A stretch of DNA of 64,000 nucleotides from Chondrus crispus. Lineage: Eukaryota; Rhodophyta; Florideophyceae; Gigartinales; Gigartinaceae. Both the position numbers and the translations under genes were made by a program. The stretch lies in assembly GCF_000350225.1 (NCBI RefSeq), contig NW_005178620.1, positions 248,001 to 312,000 on the forward strand. The letters run 5' to 3'. Shown in pieces: positions 10,733 through 22,827 of the stretch. Position 1 is the stretch's first letter. The number at the start of each line of letters is the position of its first letter. The notes below the pieces were generated by a model. It was not told the DNA's origin. It saw only the letters and a list, made by a program, of their open reading frames with translations, and searched no databases.

Positions 10733-12402
10733 CTACTCCCAGAACGATGTGGGTCCTTCAAGAGCGGGGGCCTCGTCGTCGCCCATCTGCTCGTCGCGCG
10801 TATGGACGCGCGAACCTCTTCGCGATCCGGCTTGGTTCCTTGTTGTCACGAAGACATGGACGGCCTTGTGATCGCAGCTTGCGGTACAGACGTGGTCCGC
10901 GAGCTCGACCGACACGTCACGGACGGTCGTACCCGCATCGAAGGTGGGAATGTCGTCATCCACCTCGACTACTGGCCGAGGGTCGTCGGTGACCCTTGGC
11001 GACACGAGGCGTGACAGGGCATCGGGCACCTGGTGCACGCGCCCGGGGCGGTACTGGATGGTGAAGTCGTATTCCGCCAAACGCAGTCGCCACCGGGTAA
11101 GCCTTCCGGAGCTCTCCGTGAGGGACATGAGCCATCGGAGGGCATCATGGTCCGTCCGGACGGTGATCTTGGTACCTTCGACGTACGGCCGTAGTGTGCG
11201 GACGGCCCACACTACGGCAAAGCACTCGCGCTCCGTAGCGCTGTAGTTGCGCTCACTATCGGACAGTGAGTACGACCAATACCCGACGGGTCGCCAATCG
11301 TTCGCCTCTTCGTGTTCCTGGAGCAACGTACAGCCCAGTTGATAGGCACTAGCATCCGTATCGATCATATACGGCTGACCGTATCGCGGCAATGCTAGGA
11401 TCGGCGGGGAAATCATCCGCTCCTTCAACGCTTCGAATGCTTGAAGTTGCGGCTCCGTCGGGTTTTCGAAGTCGGGGTCCGCGTCTTTGCGCGTCATGTC
11501 CGTTAATGGACGCGCAATTTTCGCGAACCCCCTCACGAAGCGGCGGTAGACGTTGCACGCCCCGAGGAACGACCGCACCTGCGTCAAGGTCCTCGGGAAC
11601 GTGAACGTTCTGAAGGCGTCCGCCGCCGCTTCGGCGACACTCAGTTTACCTGGGGAAATGACGTGCCCCAGGTAGTGCACCTTCCGTCGGAAGAAGCCAC
11701 ACTTCTTGTGCTTGAGGGAGATTCCGGCGCCCCTCAACAAGCTCAAGACAGTGTCGAGATGCTTCGCGTGTTCTCCGTGCGTACGGGAGAACACGATGAC
11801 ATCATCCAGGTAGACGAGGCATATTTGCCATCGGACGCCAGATAGGATGATGTCGAGGGCACGTTGGAAGGTGGCCGGTGCCCCTTTTAGCCCGAATGGC
11901 ATACGCAAATGGCGAAACGTTCCCATATGCGTAGTGAACGTGGTCTTGTCCCGGTCTTCTGGAGCGACGGGGATCTGCCAATAACCGGAAATGCAGTCCA
12001 ACGTCGTGAAGACGGCTGCATCTCCGAGCGAATCGATGCAGTCGTCCATCCGGGGCAGCGGATACGAATCCGCTGTCGTCTTCGCGATGAGACGCCGGCA
12101 GTCCACGCAGAACCGAAGACAGCCGTCTTTCTTCGGTACGAGCACCACGGGAGACGCCCACTCGGTGCTCGCGGGTTCGATTACCCCTGCGTTCAACATT
12201 TTGTTGACTTCCTTGGCAACCATCTCACGCATAGCCGGCCCTTTCGGTAGGGCATTGAACGTATCGGCTTCGTACCCGGTTCGAGGGGAATGCGGTGTTC
12301 GGTCGCTCGGATCGTTCCGAGCGCACCGCTCCACAGACTCGAGTGCTTACGGAGCATCTCGAGCACGTGGCCAGGGAACTTGTCATCATCGACGTATGAC
12401 AA
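10733..12402 (-). pseudogene. Ty3/gypsy reverse transcriptase and RNase H, broken
   Basis: The RT domain reads GVIEPASTEWASPVVLVPKKDG, TLDCISGYWQIP, MPFGLKGAPATFQR and the catalytic CLVYLDDVIVF. RNase H follows with IDTDASAYQLG, TERECFAVVWA, VRTDHDALRWL and VPDALSR, so its acidic residues are in place. A frameshift near 12240 separates the RT start (LEPGTKPIRSMPYRKG frame) from the main frame. TAG at 10733-10735 separates RNase H from integrase. The element copied its RNA into DNA when intact. Confidence 0.93.
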
Positions 12403-13676
12403 GTTGATTTCTTTTTCCCAATCCTCCGGCGGATTTTCGGGATCCTTTTTAGAGGCGGGTGCAGTGCCCCCTTCCGACGGCGGGTACTTCGCCGGTCGGC
12501 CGTCCGTACCGGCTCCTCTCTTCTCAACGGTTGCCCCCTGGGCGGAGCCTCAGGCGACCAGGCTGGTCGACCAGCTCCTGCCGTTCCGACTTGATCGGTC
12601 AAGTCGGTGAGGTGTAGCGCGTGCCCGATCCCGTCGGCGACGCGACGTTCGGGCGTCAGGATCGGGAGGGAGTTTCGCTTGGCGTATCCTACAACGGTGT
12701 GTTTCGAAAGCCGCCGTTCCCGTCGCGAAAAGTTCGCGACGATGACGTCGAAGGTCTGGTTCGGCAGGACCTCGACGACGCCGTTCGTCAGCCTCACTCC
12801 ATGTCGGTGTTAGAGTGATGGCTTTGGCTCCATAAACACGAGGCCCCTCCCCGTGGTGGTAACGCGCACAAGGGCCTGCGACCTCGCGGGGATGGTAACC
12901 CAGCGGGCGATTCGGATCGCCTGCGGGGCTTCGTTGCGTGCGTCAGCCCGGCTTGTCTGACGTCCGTGCCGCCTGGTTGGGGGAGTCGGCTCCCCCTTCC
13001 CATCGACGATGGCTACGGAACCACCTTGGCGGAGCTCCAACCGTTGGGCTTCGATGTCGATACTTCGTACGTGTGTATCGATGAAGGCTGTACCAAGGAG
13101 GACAGGCACGGCGAGCTGGTCCGCCACGACGAACGGAATTCGGAACGTCGTGTTCCTCAACCGCACGGCCAGACGTACGACAACCAAGAGCTTAAGCGGG
13201 TTGCTATTCGCGCCTGCCAATCGTAGCAGTGGCGCGTCGCGGATGACGTACTGCGACCAATCGGGAGGAAGGTCGGCCTTCCTCACCAGATTGTACCCCG
13301 AGCACGTATCAACGGCGATCGTGCGGGGCTTGAAGGCATTTCCCTCCGTGGCTATCGAGCCGAGGACGTTGTAAATCTTCGACGTCATAAAGCAAATGAC
13401 GCCGTCGACCACCTTCGGCGTGCCCCGCTCGGCGAGATCGTTCCGCCTGGGCCACCGGCGCCGGTTCCAACTTCTCTTCCGCGTCCTTCGGCCTTGGTCG
13501 CGGGGCTTCCTTCGGTCGGCCGCGTCCCCGCGACGCGTCGCGGTCGTACGCGGCTTGAATTCTTCTGGCGGCCACGGGTCCCCCTGGGTCGGGCCGCCGG
13601 CGTGTTCGATGCGCCTCTTGTTCGGCACTTGGCTCACGGTTGCCACAGTGCCTTCCTCCGTGTGCACCGGTCTCAC
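12403..13676 (-). pseudogene. Ty3/gypsy protease region, Cys at the active-site Gly
   Basis: The retropepsin-like region is recognisable from AVDTCSGYNLVRKADL, the hydrophobic RIPFVVADQLAVPVLLGTAFID and the downstream linker. The canonical motif is DTG; here it is DTC (TGC codon, one base from GGC), which should inactivate the enzyme. TAA at 12810-12812 breaks the frame, and another frameshift lies near 12400. The frame opens upstream at GTG 13676 with a very basic stretch (RRTRKRSWNRRRWPRRN). The gag that should precede it is missing. Confidence 0.7.
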
Positions 13677-13891
13677 GGTTGCCTCGGCGTCTTCGTCCTT
13701 TCACACTGGGCTTACCGGTGCATCGGTGTGCTTGTGCGGGTTTGAGGGGCATAATATCGGTTAACATTCCCCTCCTCCGCCGGGGATAAATAGGGGCGGG
13801 TCTAGGTTGGTGTGAAAAGACGGTTCACGCGACCGCGCGAACGTAACCGCCTTTACGCGGTTTTCGAACTACCTGAGCTGTCAGTGCTATT
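13677..13891. other. Gag-pol junction remnant, truncated by next element
   Basis: On the minus strand this holds a short G-rich piece (GGAGGAGGGGAATG) like the gag/pol junction of the other chromovirus (GGAGGGGAATC at 17296). It then stops at 13891, where the plus-strand LTR begins. No gag is visible. Confidence 0.4.
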
Positions 13892-14543
13892 TGTAGTGCA
13901 ATACGCACCTCGAAAGGGGAGTAAAAAGAAAGGAAAATATTTGGATATGAAAAGTAGTCCGGGTTTGGGGGACACACGTGTGAATAATTGCACAGTTTTA
14001 ATTTTTAATTATTTTATTTTATTTAGTTAATTAGTTAGCATTAATTTTGCTGACACTAGATTAGATCTAGGATCTAGCGCCGCGAGCTACTGTACTGGCT
14101 CTGGCGGGGCGATATATACCTTAGCCCTCTGACCACCAAGTCAGTAAAGGTAACCCGAGTTGCCAGAGTCTGATATCGCCTTGGTTGAAGTCCGTCTTTT
14201 ACAAGACATTCCCTTTAACTACATATTACTTTATCCTTTGCGCTCGGGGGTCCCCTTTTTCCTTACCAATTTTCCTTTATTTCCCTATCCTAATTTCCCT
14301 TAATCTTGAGTTGGTCCCACCTTGTAGGATTGCGATCCGCAACGTGACGTCATTTGCCATCGGGCCTTTGTGTTGGTGCACCAGTGGTGCTTTTCTCAGT
14401 GTTGGTTCCATTGGAATCTGGTTGCGACCGATCCGTTGTTGGTACTTTGCCATCGGGCAGTACGACGGTGTAGCGCTGCTACGTTTTCTTCTTCCCGACG
14501 GGCTACGTTGCGACGTCTCCGTCGAAGACCTTATCAAGGGTAT
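13892..14543 (+). repeat. 5' LTR of the large chromovirus
   Basis: Starts TGTAGTGCAATACGCACCT and ends near GGTAT(AA). It aligns without gaps to 27417-28068 with about five substitutions. A TATA-like GATATATACC lies near 14110. Confidence 0.9.
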
Positions 14544-14985
14544 AAGGTGTACAAGGCGCTCTTCGAGAATTGGATTTACGACCTATCGGACCAGGTTTAC
14601 CAAAACACCCCTCCGAACTCGTCGAGCAGTTGCCTTTACGAGTCTCTACCACCATTTACCGATCCCGGGCTGGGCCCTTCTCTTTGCCCCCCACCTATCA
14701 GGGATCCGAGCTACTGCGGGCCGCAAACCCGCTTAAAGAGGACAGGGAGCTTCGAACACTCCGTAGCGCTGTGCCGTTGGCAGTTGTTGTTTTTGTTGCT
14801 GTTGTTTGTGTTGGACCGTCGGACCTTGGTCTCTGCCTAACAGGCGCATTGCACTACAAAAGTGGCCTCCCGACCTAGAAATTGTTTTAACTACGACAAG
14901 GAAGTGGTCTGGGTAACGGACTCTTTCTTTTATTTTCTTTTTGTTTGTAACTTTTTTTTGCTGCGTAGGTCCGCTCGTACGAGCG
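14544..14985 (+). other. Leader between 5' LTR and gag
   Basis: No coding signal. A canonical TGG-initiated primer-binding site directly after the LTR was not recognised, so the priming tRNA cannot be named. Confidence 0.5.
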
Positions 14986-17293
14986 ATGTCAACAAGCGCA
15001 CCTGGGGACGTCGGTCCCGGGGCGAGTAGAAGCGGATCGGCACGAGCGTCGAGGATCCCGAGGGGTCCTCGCACCCGGAGCCAGGCCAATACGGCCACGG
15101 ACCCCGGAGATCAAGAATCCCCTACGGGGATAGCCGCCGACAAGACTGACCTCGACGAGAAGTTGGAGAAGATGAGCAGCGAAATTCGCGAAGAAGCGAA
15201 GAAAAATCTCGAGGCTGAATTAGCCCGCGTCCGGAAGCAACTGGAGTTGCAAGCATCCGAGTTCCACACCGTTTCGGGAGAGCTGTCGGCTCGAGTGGAT
15301 CTCGTCGAGAAGGAGCGAGGTGAGGCGACCGACGGTCTGGAGCCGGAGGTCCTAGCCTCGTTGAAAATTTCGGTCAAGGACGCGACGCGCGACGCGAATC
15401 AAGCCCTGGAGTCCTTAGGAAAATTCAGAGCAAGCATCGATGACCGATTCGATCGCGCCGCGCAACGTCTCAAGGACCTTGAGCAGGCCGCGGATCAAGC
15501 TTCGCAAGGATCGGACGACGAGCCGCTCACTTCCGGTAGAGAGGGCGACCGTCGGTCGAAGAAGGACAAGCCCGCTCGGCAGCGGAGTTCCAAGTCGAAG
15601 CCCTCGAAGAAGGACAAGCGACGTACATGCAAGGGTCACTGTAGTGACGATCCGGAGAACCGCGACTCACAGTCGGAGTCGCTTGGTCCCTCCGAAGATG
15701 GTAACGGCGGTTCGTCGAACCATTCAGGCGATTCCGAACGCCGTTCAGAAGAAGGAAACAGAATTTCGTCAGGCAAGAAAATTTCCTCCAGACGAGGCGG
15801 AGTCACTTCGTCCGCCTCGCGGAGAGACAAGGACGCGGAGCCCGAAGATGTCGCAACGCGGCGCGGGGCGCGATGGGAGGAGTTGGAGGAGCTGAATCCG
15901 ACCAACTACCTCTTCAAGAAATTACTTTCGTACCGAACGTACCGCTTGCGGAACCCGCAGACATATTTGTCAAGTTCCCGGCGGACCGCCGTGCGAAAAA
16001 TCAGGAGAGATATTCCGCCTAAGGTGAAGAAGGACAACACGTTCACAGGTGAGGACGGAGTCCTTGTGTTGGATTTTTTTGGCAAAATTAGTTCAAGAGT
16101 TTGATACTCAAGAAATGAACGAGGGGCAAGCGATCTGCTTGTTGCCTGAATTTTTAAGTGGCATCGCCTTGAGGCAGTACACTTCGGTGTCTCAGACGGC
16201 CGGGTCCCACCACGGAAAAGTATCCGTTTGGCCGGAGGCCGTACAGTGGTTGTTGAGGAGCTTCGCAACCGACGAGGCGATCCGTCAAGCCGTACTCTCA
16301 TTGCGAGAAGTTCAGCAAAGACCGTCTGAAGACGAGATGGAATTTTATATCCGTCTGACGGACGCGAGCAATCGATGTGGAAACGTATATTCGATGGAAG
16401 AACAAATGACGATGTTTATTGAAGGACTCGATTCGAGTATCAAGCCGATGGTATCTCAATACCGGCAAGACAATCGGGACGTTTCATTTTTGAGACTAGT
16501 GAATTACGCGAAGGCGCATGGCTCGGCGAGCGGCGCTAAGGACAAGAAGACCAAGAAGGTCACAATCCAGACGCCGTCGACGATCAGGGCAGGTAAGAAG
16601 CCAAGGGCTTCTTATCCCGGTCGCAAAATTCATGCCGCCGTCCATTTAGCCGAGTCAATTTCCGCGTCAGATGAGCGCGGTGCCCACGGAAGTAGCGAAA
16701 ATCACTACGAGGGCGCGTTAGTAGCCGAAGGCGAGTTCATTGAGCCATCGGAGGGCTACGGACACGAGGACTACGGGGACAGCGGGTCGTCAACTTTACC
16801 GACGCCTGCATACACGACGGAGTCGTTTTCAGAGCCCACGGATCCCGTGATGATGTTTCGGGGGCGCGGCCACACGCCGGCGCCGCGCATTCCGATGGAA
16901 GACAAGAGTACGACGTTTCGAAGGCCAGGCTGGATGGGAAGGCCGCAACGTCAAGGAAGGCCACCGGCCCGTGGAGGACCTAGGCCGCAATATCCCGTCA
17001 AGACGCACGGACTGGTGTGCTATCATTGCTATGAAAAGGGGCACGCCGCGCCAACGTGCATTCTTTCCCTCCGGGAAATGCACCGAGTTTTGGAAAATTA
17101 TGAGGCGTTGTCTCCGATGGACAGGTTAGGAATACCATCGACGAGTTATCTGAAGGTCAAGAACTGGTTTGATTCGCAGGCAGCGAGCACGCCGAGTGCG
17201 TCAACGCCGAGGTTGAACCAACCCTTCAGAGGGCCCGCCGCGGGGCCCGCGCCGTCGGATGTGAGAAGGATCCCGCAGCGGCAGGAAAACTAG
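14986..17293 (+). pseudogene. gag of the large chromovirus, one frameshift
   Basis: ATG at 14986 (MSTSAPGD...) begins a charged N-terminal half with a coiled coil (about residues 60-170: DEKLEKMSSEIREEAKKN and on) and a Ser/Lys-rich low-complexity stretch. The capsid-like half follows in another frame (from about 16080: ICLLPEFLSGIALRQY, SLREVQQRPSEDEMEFYIRL). It ends with one zinc knuckle, CYHCYEKGHAAPTC (C-x2-C-x4-H-x4-C), near 17020-17060. The break is at a run of seven Ts (16074-16080), where one extra T would explain the +1 shift. The frame ends at TAG 17291-17293. Gag forms the particle and binds RNA through the knuckle. Confidence 0.85.
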
Positions 17294-18472
17294 GGAGGGG
17301 AATCTCGCGTGAGCCGCGAGAGGCACAGGGTCGACGTACTGTGCCCGGGGCTCAGCCCCGTTCCCCGTCTCTAAAGGAAAAATCAGGCCTCGAGGAGGAG
17401 GTTGTTGGATTGGTGGATAAACCCAAAGGGCCAGCTCAAGTCAAGAAAATTTTGAGCCGAGCCAGAGATCATCCGCTGGAAGAAGTTCGAAGACCATGGT
17501 ACAGGGTTAAGCGAAGGGAGTGTCCCGAGAAGATTTTGGTTTTTGCGAGAAAAAACTACAAAGTTTACGCGGACATTGGACCAACAGTCGGATTGATGAG
17601 CCGGGTGTTGTCTGTTTTAGACACCGGCGCGGGACCAAACCTTGTGCGAAAATCGGAACTCCCAGCTGGAATGGAATCTCTAGTGTCCTACGGACCGACC
17701 CAAGACATTGGCGACGCGAACAATAGACCACTCCGGACTCTCGGCACAATTAAATGCCTGTGAGGCTTGGAAAATTTGTGGCCACAGCCGAATTTATTGT
17801 ATGCAAAAAACTAGCCGTCCCGCTAATTCTAGGGGCGGATTACTGTGACCGGTTTGTGGAAGCAATTTATCCAAGGAAGAAAACGGTTGAGTTGGCGGAT
17901 TTCTCGGAGGTTCCGATAGTTAGGCGGTTCTCGACGAGAATAGGGAAGAAGAATCTCGTCCCGGGAGAGGACGAGAATGATGGAAAGGTGGAGCGAATTT
18001 CCCCTAAGGTAAAAGTGGCAAGAGCCACGACTATCGAGCCAGGGACGCAACGCGTCGTGGAATGCACCTCGAAGAGGGCGGGCTTGGTTGTAGTTCAGCC
18101 GTACTCGTCGTTGTACGAAAGGCACGGGCTGACGTGTACAAATGGTGTTGTTCAGGTCGAGCCTGACCAGCCATTTCGTTTACTCGTTGCAAATTTTAGG
18201 ACGTACCCTGTCAGGGTGCAAAAAGGCCAAGTGGTGGCAGAATTATTACCGCACCCGAGAGCCGCGCTCGAGAGCAGAACCACCATTGGTGAAGTTCTCG
18301 GAATTCAAGAAGGAAGAAGGAAAATTTTCCTAATTCCACCAAGACGCCTACGGGCGAGACAAGATGCGAACCGCCAGATAAAGACCGCGAGGAACAGCAA
18401 AGAGAACGGGAGGAAAGCTCTCCGCGACGGCAACTACGAAGCCGGAGCGGCGGATTGAGCCTCCCCCGCCGG
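17294..18472 (+). pseudogene. Protease region of the large chromovirus
   Basis: The pol frame is -1 relative to the end of gag and is already open upstream of the gag stop, as expected for gag-pol expression by -1 frameshifting. The retropepsin motif is intact (SVLDTGAGPNLVRKSEL, near 17610-17660). A second shift near 17755 moves to the frame with LAVPLILGADYCDRFVEAIY. The linker before RT carries TCTNGVVQVEPDQPFRLLV. It is inactive as sequenced. Confidence 0.8.
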
Positions 18473-18474
18473 AC

Positions 18475-19950
18475 GTGGAGGAACTCGACCTGAGCCACGT
18501 GCCGGACCGGCTGCGCGAAAGATTCCGACGAATGTTGAAAAAGTATTCCCGCACGTGGGATGGGACCCTCGGTGAGATCAACACCACGGTCCATCGGATT
18601 GAACTGGCCCCGGATACAAGGCCAATTGCACAAGCTCCCTACCGAGCCGGTCCAAAGGCTCGGGAGGTCGAGGACGCAGAAGTACAGAAGATGTTAGAAG
18701 CAGGAGTCATCGAACCGGCGCAGCCAGAATGGGCGTCGCCCGTTTTATTAGTGCCGAAGCCGGACGGATCGATGCGCTTTTGCGTAGACTATCGCCGGTT
18801 ATACGCCGTAACGGTAAAGGGCACGTACCCTTTACCGGGCATGGATGAGTGCCTGGACTCGCTTGGTGACACCAAGGTTTTCTCCGCGTTGGACGCGATC
18901 TCGGGATATTGGCAGATGCCTATCCCTGAGCGCGACCGCGACAAGACCGCATTTTCGTGTCACTCAGGACTGTATCGCTTCTCAAGAATGCCCTTCGGGC
19001 TAACTAACGCGCCAGCGACGTTTCAGAGAGCAATGGATATCCTACTCTCTCCGTTCCGTTGGAAGTGCTGTTTGGTGTATCTGGACGACATAATAATTTT
19101 TAGCAAGTCGTGGGAGGAGCACATCGTGCACGTGGATGAAATACTTTCTGTATTGGAGAAGGCAGGTGTGAAGCTCAAGCTTCGCAAGTGTGAATTTTTC
19201 GTCGAAAAGATCAAGTACCTGGGCCATGTCGTTCGGCCAGGTACATTGGAAGTGGACGCTGCGCGAACCGTCGCATTGGAACAAGTGAGGTACCCTCAAA
19301 CGCAGACCCAGCTCAGGAGCTTTTTGGGACTTTGTAATGTCTACCGCAGATTCGTTCCGCATTATGCGAAAATCGCGCATCCGCTCAATCAACTGTTGAA
19401 GAAGGGACAACCAGTCCAGTTGGAAGGATTCGACGAACCGTGCGAAAAAGCTTTTCATAAGCTCAAGGACGCTATCTTGGCGCCACCGGTGTTGGCGCTG
19501 CCGAAAAAGAACCTACCGATGCAAGCGACTATCAAATCGGCGCTGCATTATTTCAAACACACCCGGATGCGCAACGCAAACCCATCGGGTTCTTTTCAAG
19601 AACGTTAGCCGCAGCCGAGAGAAACTATTCCGTATCAGAAAAACAATGCCTAGCGGTAATTTGGGCCGTACAGACTTTAAGACCATATCTATATGGCGAG
19701 CACTTCATCGTGCATACCGACCATGCCTCATTGAGGTGGTTGATGAACGTAACCGACCCCAGCCGGAGATTAATCCGATGGAGGCTCCGCCTCTCGGAAT
19801 TTGATTTCGAAATCAAGTACAAGAAGGGCAAGGCGAACAGTCAAGCTGATGCCCTGTCAAGATTACGGACCGCAGGAGAAACCGTCGACGAAATCGACGA
19901 CGAAATCCCATGCTTTATGGAAGAACCGGCCGAGGGTACAGTGGAGAACG
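18475..19950 (+). pseudogene. Reverse transcriptase-RNase H of the large chromovirus
   Basis: RT is well preserved: EPAQPEWASPVLLVPKPDG, ALDAISGYWQMP, MPFGLTNAPATFQR, the YLDD box (CLVYLDDIIIF, near 19070-19100) and IKYLGHVV. After LPKKNLP the frame breaks near 19515, where the first catalytic segment of RNase H (normally D-x-DAS) is partly deleted. It resumes in another frame with DASDYQIGAAL, SEKQCLAVIWAVQTL, VHTDHASLRWL and SQADALSRL. The RNase H part thus has a small deletion plus frameshift at its first catalytic Asp region. Confidence 0.92.
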
Positions 19951-21668
19951 AGGAAAGTTTTGACGCGATAGACGACATCCTCGCTCTTGAGGGGGGGACC
20001 GCACCTGAGCGCCTCGATCAATTCCAAGCTGTCACTCCGGAGGAGCTCATTCGCGAGCAAGACGTCCACCCCTTCTGCAACCGCATCAAGGAAGAAATGG
20101 ACGCCGGAAAGGTGAGAACGTTCAGCACGGAGACCGAGGAACTCGAAGGAACTCTATGCCGTACCGCGGCAGAGTTCGTACAAGTGGTGATACCACAATC
20201 GTTAAGGGACCGCGTCCTAGGGTTGAGCCACTACGCAAAATTGGCAGGCCACCCGGGAGGCAGGAAACTTTACAAGACTTTGAGAAGATATTTTTATTGG
20301 ACTACGATGGCCCTAGACTGCTATGCCGTCGCGAAGAATTGCGCCGCATGTGCGCGGGAGAGGGTGAAGTAAAGAAGAAACACGAAGGAAATGAAGCTGT
20401 TCACGCCCAAAGCTCCGCTGGAGTTTGTCGCCATCGACATCCTCGGCGAGCTAATTACGACTAAACGAGGAAATCGGTACATTCTCGTGATCAGCGATCG
20501 ATACTCGAAACTGGTACGAACCGTACCGTTGAAGAAGATATCAGCCGCGCACATCGCGCAGGCCTTCGTTCACCATTGGGTATTCGTGTACGGACCGCCG
20601 GTCAAGCTGCTGTCCGACAATGGGACACAGTTCACAGCCCGGTTCTTTCAGAACGTTTGCCGAATTCTCGGCATTCGCAACGTTTTCACGACTACGTACC
20701 ACCCGCAAGCCAACGGCCAAGTTGAAAGATTTAATCGCACGCTCACTTCCGCGCTGAGGAAATACGTCGGAGAACATCCGAAGGATTGGAACCTATTTAG
20801 TGACGCGGTGACGTTTGCCTACAACACTCAGGTTCATCGAACCACAAACATTGCCCCGTTCGAATTAGTATTAGCCCGAGCACCGAGAAGTATCGCGCTG
20901 CAAACACAGCCGCAGTTGGAACATTTCAGTTCTTCGCGAGCGTACTACTTGAAGTGGCAATCATGGCTGGAAAGTCTAATGAAAAACACAGACAAGAGCC
21001 TACAGAAGGAGCAAGCGCGCTACAAGCGAAACTTCGATGCGAGACTTCGCAAACCAAGGTACGACATCCCAGTGGGATCCTACGTATTCCTCCGAAAATA
21101 ACAAGGAACGGCAAGCGAACCGAAGCACAAGCTAGCCCAAGTCGCTACCGGTCCATACCAAGTTAGAGAGTCAAATGAAAATACGATCGTCATTGTTATT
21201 GGAGATCAAGAGGAGCGTGTATCGCGCGATCGGGTAGAATTAGCCCCAAGTCCGATGGACTACGCGCCGATCACCGGTTTAAGCCAGGCGCTACACTTCC
21301 GCAGGACGACGAACGGGGAAAGACATGGAAACATATCAGAAAAAGATGACCCTCACGCACGCGCGTCAACCGGAACGGATTCAGACGGTTTGGATACGCA
21401 GAACGGACTGAAGGATCTTCAGGAGGGGGAAGAAAATAACCCCGTGCGAGTAGAGACGAACGGGGACGTAGAGTATGTAATCGACAGAATCGTCGATCAT
21501 GGATTTCAAGACGAGAAATTAATTCTCAAAGTGCGATGGTATGGATATACCATCGAGGACGCAACGTGGGAACCTATTGAGCAAATCCCCCGCAGCGCGG
21601 TAGTCACATATTTCCGAAGGAAACGGCTACCCTTACCTGCGCAGGCGTCGCACGCACAACCGGGATAA
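19951..21668 (+). pseudogene. Integrase with C-terminal chromodomain, two stops
   Basis: One frame contains the H2C2 zinc segment (LSHYAKLAGH ... NCAACARERVK), the DDE core (AIDILGEL; LLSDNGTQF; HPQANGQVERFNR), the GPY region (GPYQVRESN) and a chromodomain (EYVIDRIVDHG ... LKVRWYGY ... DATWEPIEQI). TAA at 20370-20372 sits between zinc finger and core, and TAA at 21099-21101 after VFLRK. Apart from these stops the frame is coherent to 21668. Unlike the minus-strand element, the chromodomain W-E-P is present. Confidence 0.93.
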
Positions 21669-22299
21669 CCACCGCAAATAGAACTAGTAGGTTAGGGAGA
21701 ACAGAGAAGTCAGAAATTCGAGGGAGAAACGCATTCGCTGATTTTGCGGATGAGGAAAGTGAGAGCAGAGGAAGCAAGGTAGGTAGCCCCCGGGGCCCCT
21801 CCGGAAGGAAGAAAGGACGCGGGACGCGTTATCAAGGAAGGGAAGTGAGACTGTGTGTCCGGATGAGGCAAGGAGCCTCCCGGAAAATACGCACACGAAA
21901 TCGACGGATGCATGTGAAATGACAATCGGGATCAGCGGTCCACCCCCGTGGAAGATCATTTAATCAAAAAGAATATTTTTTAGTTGTTGCGGCACGCAGG
22001 CTAAAACCGTGGGGAGGCTAAGTCGCGATCTGACCCTGATCGAAGAGCTGAAAGAGATGCCCACATGCACTGTCACATTCCCAAGTAAGGGAACGTTCGC
22101 CCTCTACCTGCTAAGATCGGAGACCACCGGAGACACATACCCACGACGATACTGTGTCAAAAACTCGCTTGGTAACCCGTACTCTGCCAGGATCGACGGC
22201 CTCATCGAGGAAAACTATTGCTGAGTTGGATCAGCAAGAACTGACACGGACGCGCATATTGCGAGCGACCTATTTACCGGTTTACCACAGTAACCCACT

Positions 22300-22520
22300 T
22301 CCGTCATTTTTGTTTTCACACTGTTCTGTTTCGTTTCGTTTTTGCTTTGTTCATTTTTTTAATTTTTATGTGGCGCAGAGAGCAAGACCTCCGCACCGCG
22401 GGCGACGACGTCACACGAGCAAGCGTACCGGGTCTCGTGTGAATAAGCCGGACGTTTACGATCGAGAAGGGATTGCTAGCTGTCGGTCGTAATTAATTAA
22501 ATACGCTGCGTGTCGAGCCG
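22300..22520 (+). repeat. Diverged internal duplication, copy 1
   Basis: It shares an ordered series of motifs with 23720-23960: a T-rich TTTCGTTT run, then GCAGAGA..CAA.CC.CGCACCGCGGG, then CGTAATTAATT followed by ACGC.G.GT.TCGAG. The similarity is interrupted, so the duplication is old. Confidence 0.5.
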
Positions 22521-22735
22521 AGGAAGAAGCGTGCTCTACGAGTGACCGAGCACGACAGACTGTGCCTAATTAAGGAATTGTCTGGTGGCAACCAGACGGC
22601 GTCAGAAGGGAGAGAGCGGAACGCATTCGGAAGAGTGTAAGTGAAGGCACAAGCGTGGTTCTGAAGAGGGTGTGTCAGATTATCATAGATGATGTAAGGG
22701 TCACGACTCATATAGCCGCGAGTACCCTACAAGAG

Positions 22736-22827
22736 TGCTCCCGGTAACTCAATCGGTAGAGCATTTGACTGTACTCCCTAAGGGATAAGGGGCTGTGTCA
22801 GACAGACGAGCGGGTTACCTTCGAGCC
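22736..22827 (+). other. tRNA-like sequence with A- and B-box resemblance
   Basis: GGTAACTCAATCGGTAGAGC (22743-22762) matches a tRNA D-arm/A-box, and TTTGACTGTA follows as in the anticodon arm of tRNA-Tyr(GTA). A weaker T-arm-like GGTTACCTTCGAGCC lies at 22813-22827. The acceptor ends do not pair and the spacing is long, so it is not a functional tRNA as read. It could be a tRNA-derived insertion (SINE head) in the element tail. Confidence 0.35.

Noticed and set aside
14185..14736. 183-codon frame in the 5' LTR, repeated in the 3' LTR at 27710-28084
   Set aside because: It lies inside LTR sequence, opens on GTG-/TTG-type starts or unrelated ATG, and is hydrophobic through T-rich DNA. No domain.
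16074..16080. Programmed -1 frameshift at the T run in gag
   Set aside because: The shift needed is +1 and lies in the middle of gag, not at the gag-pol junction.
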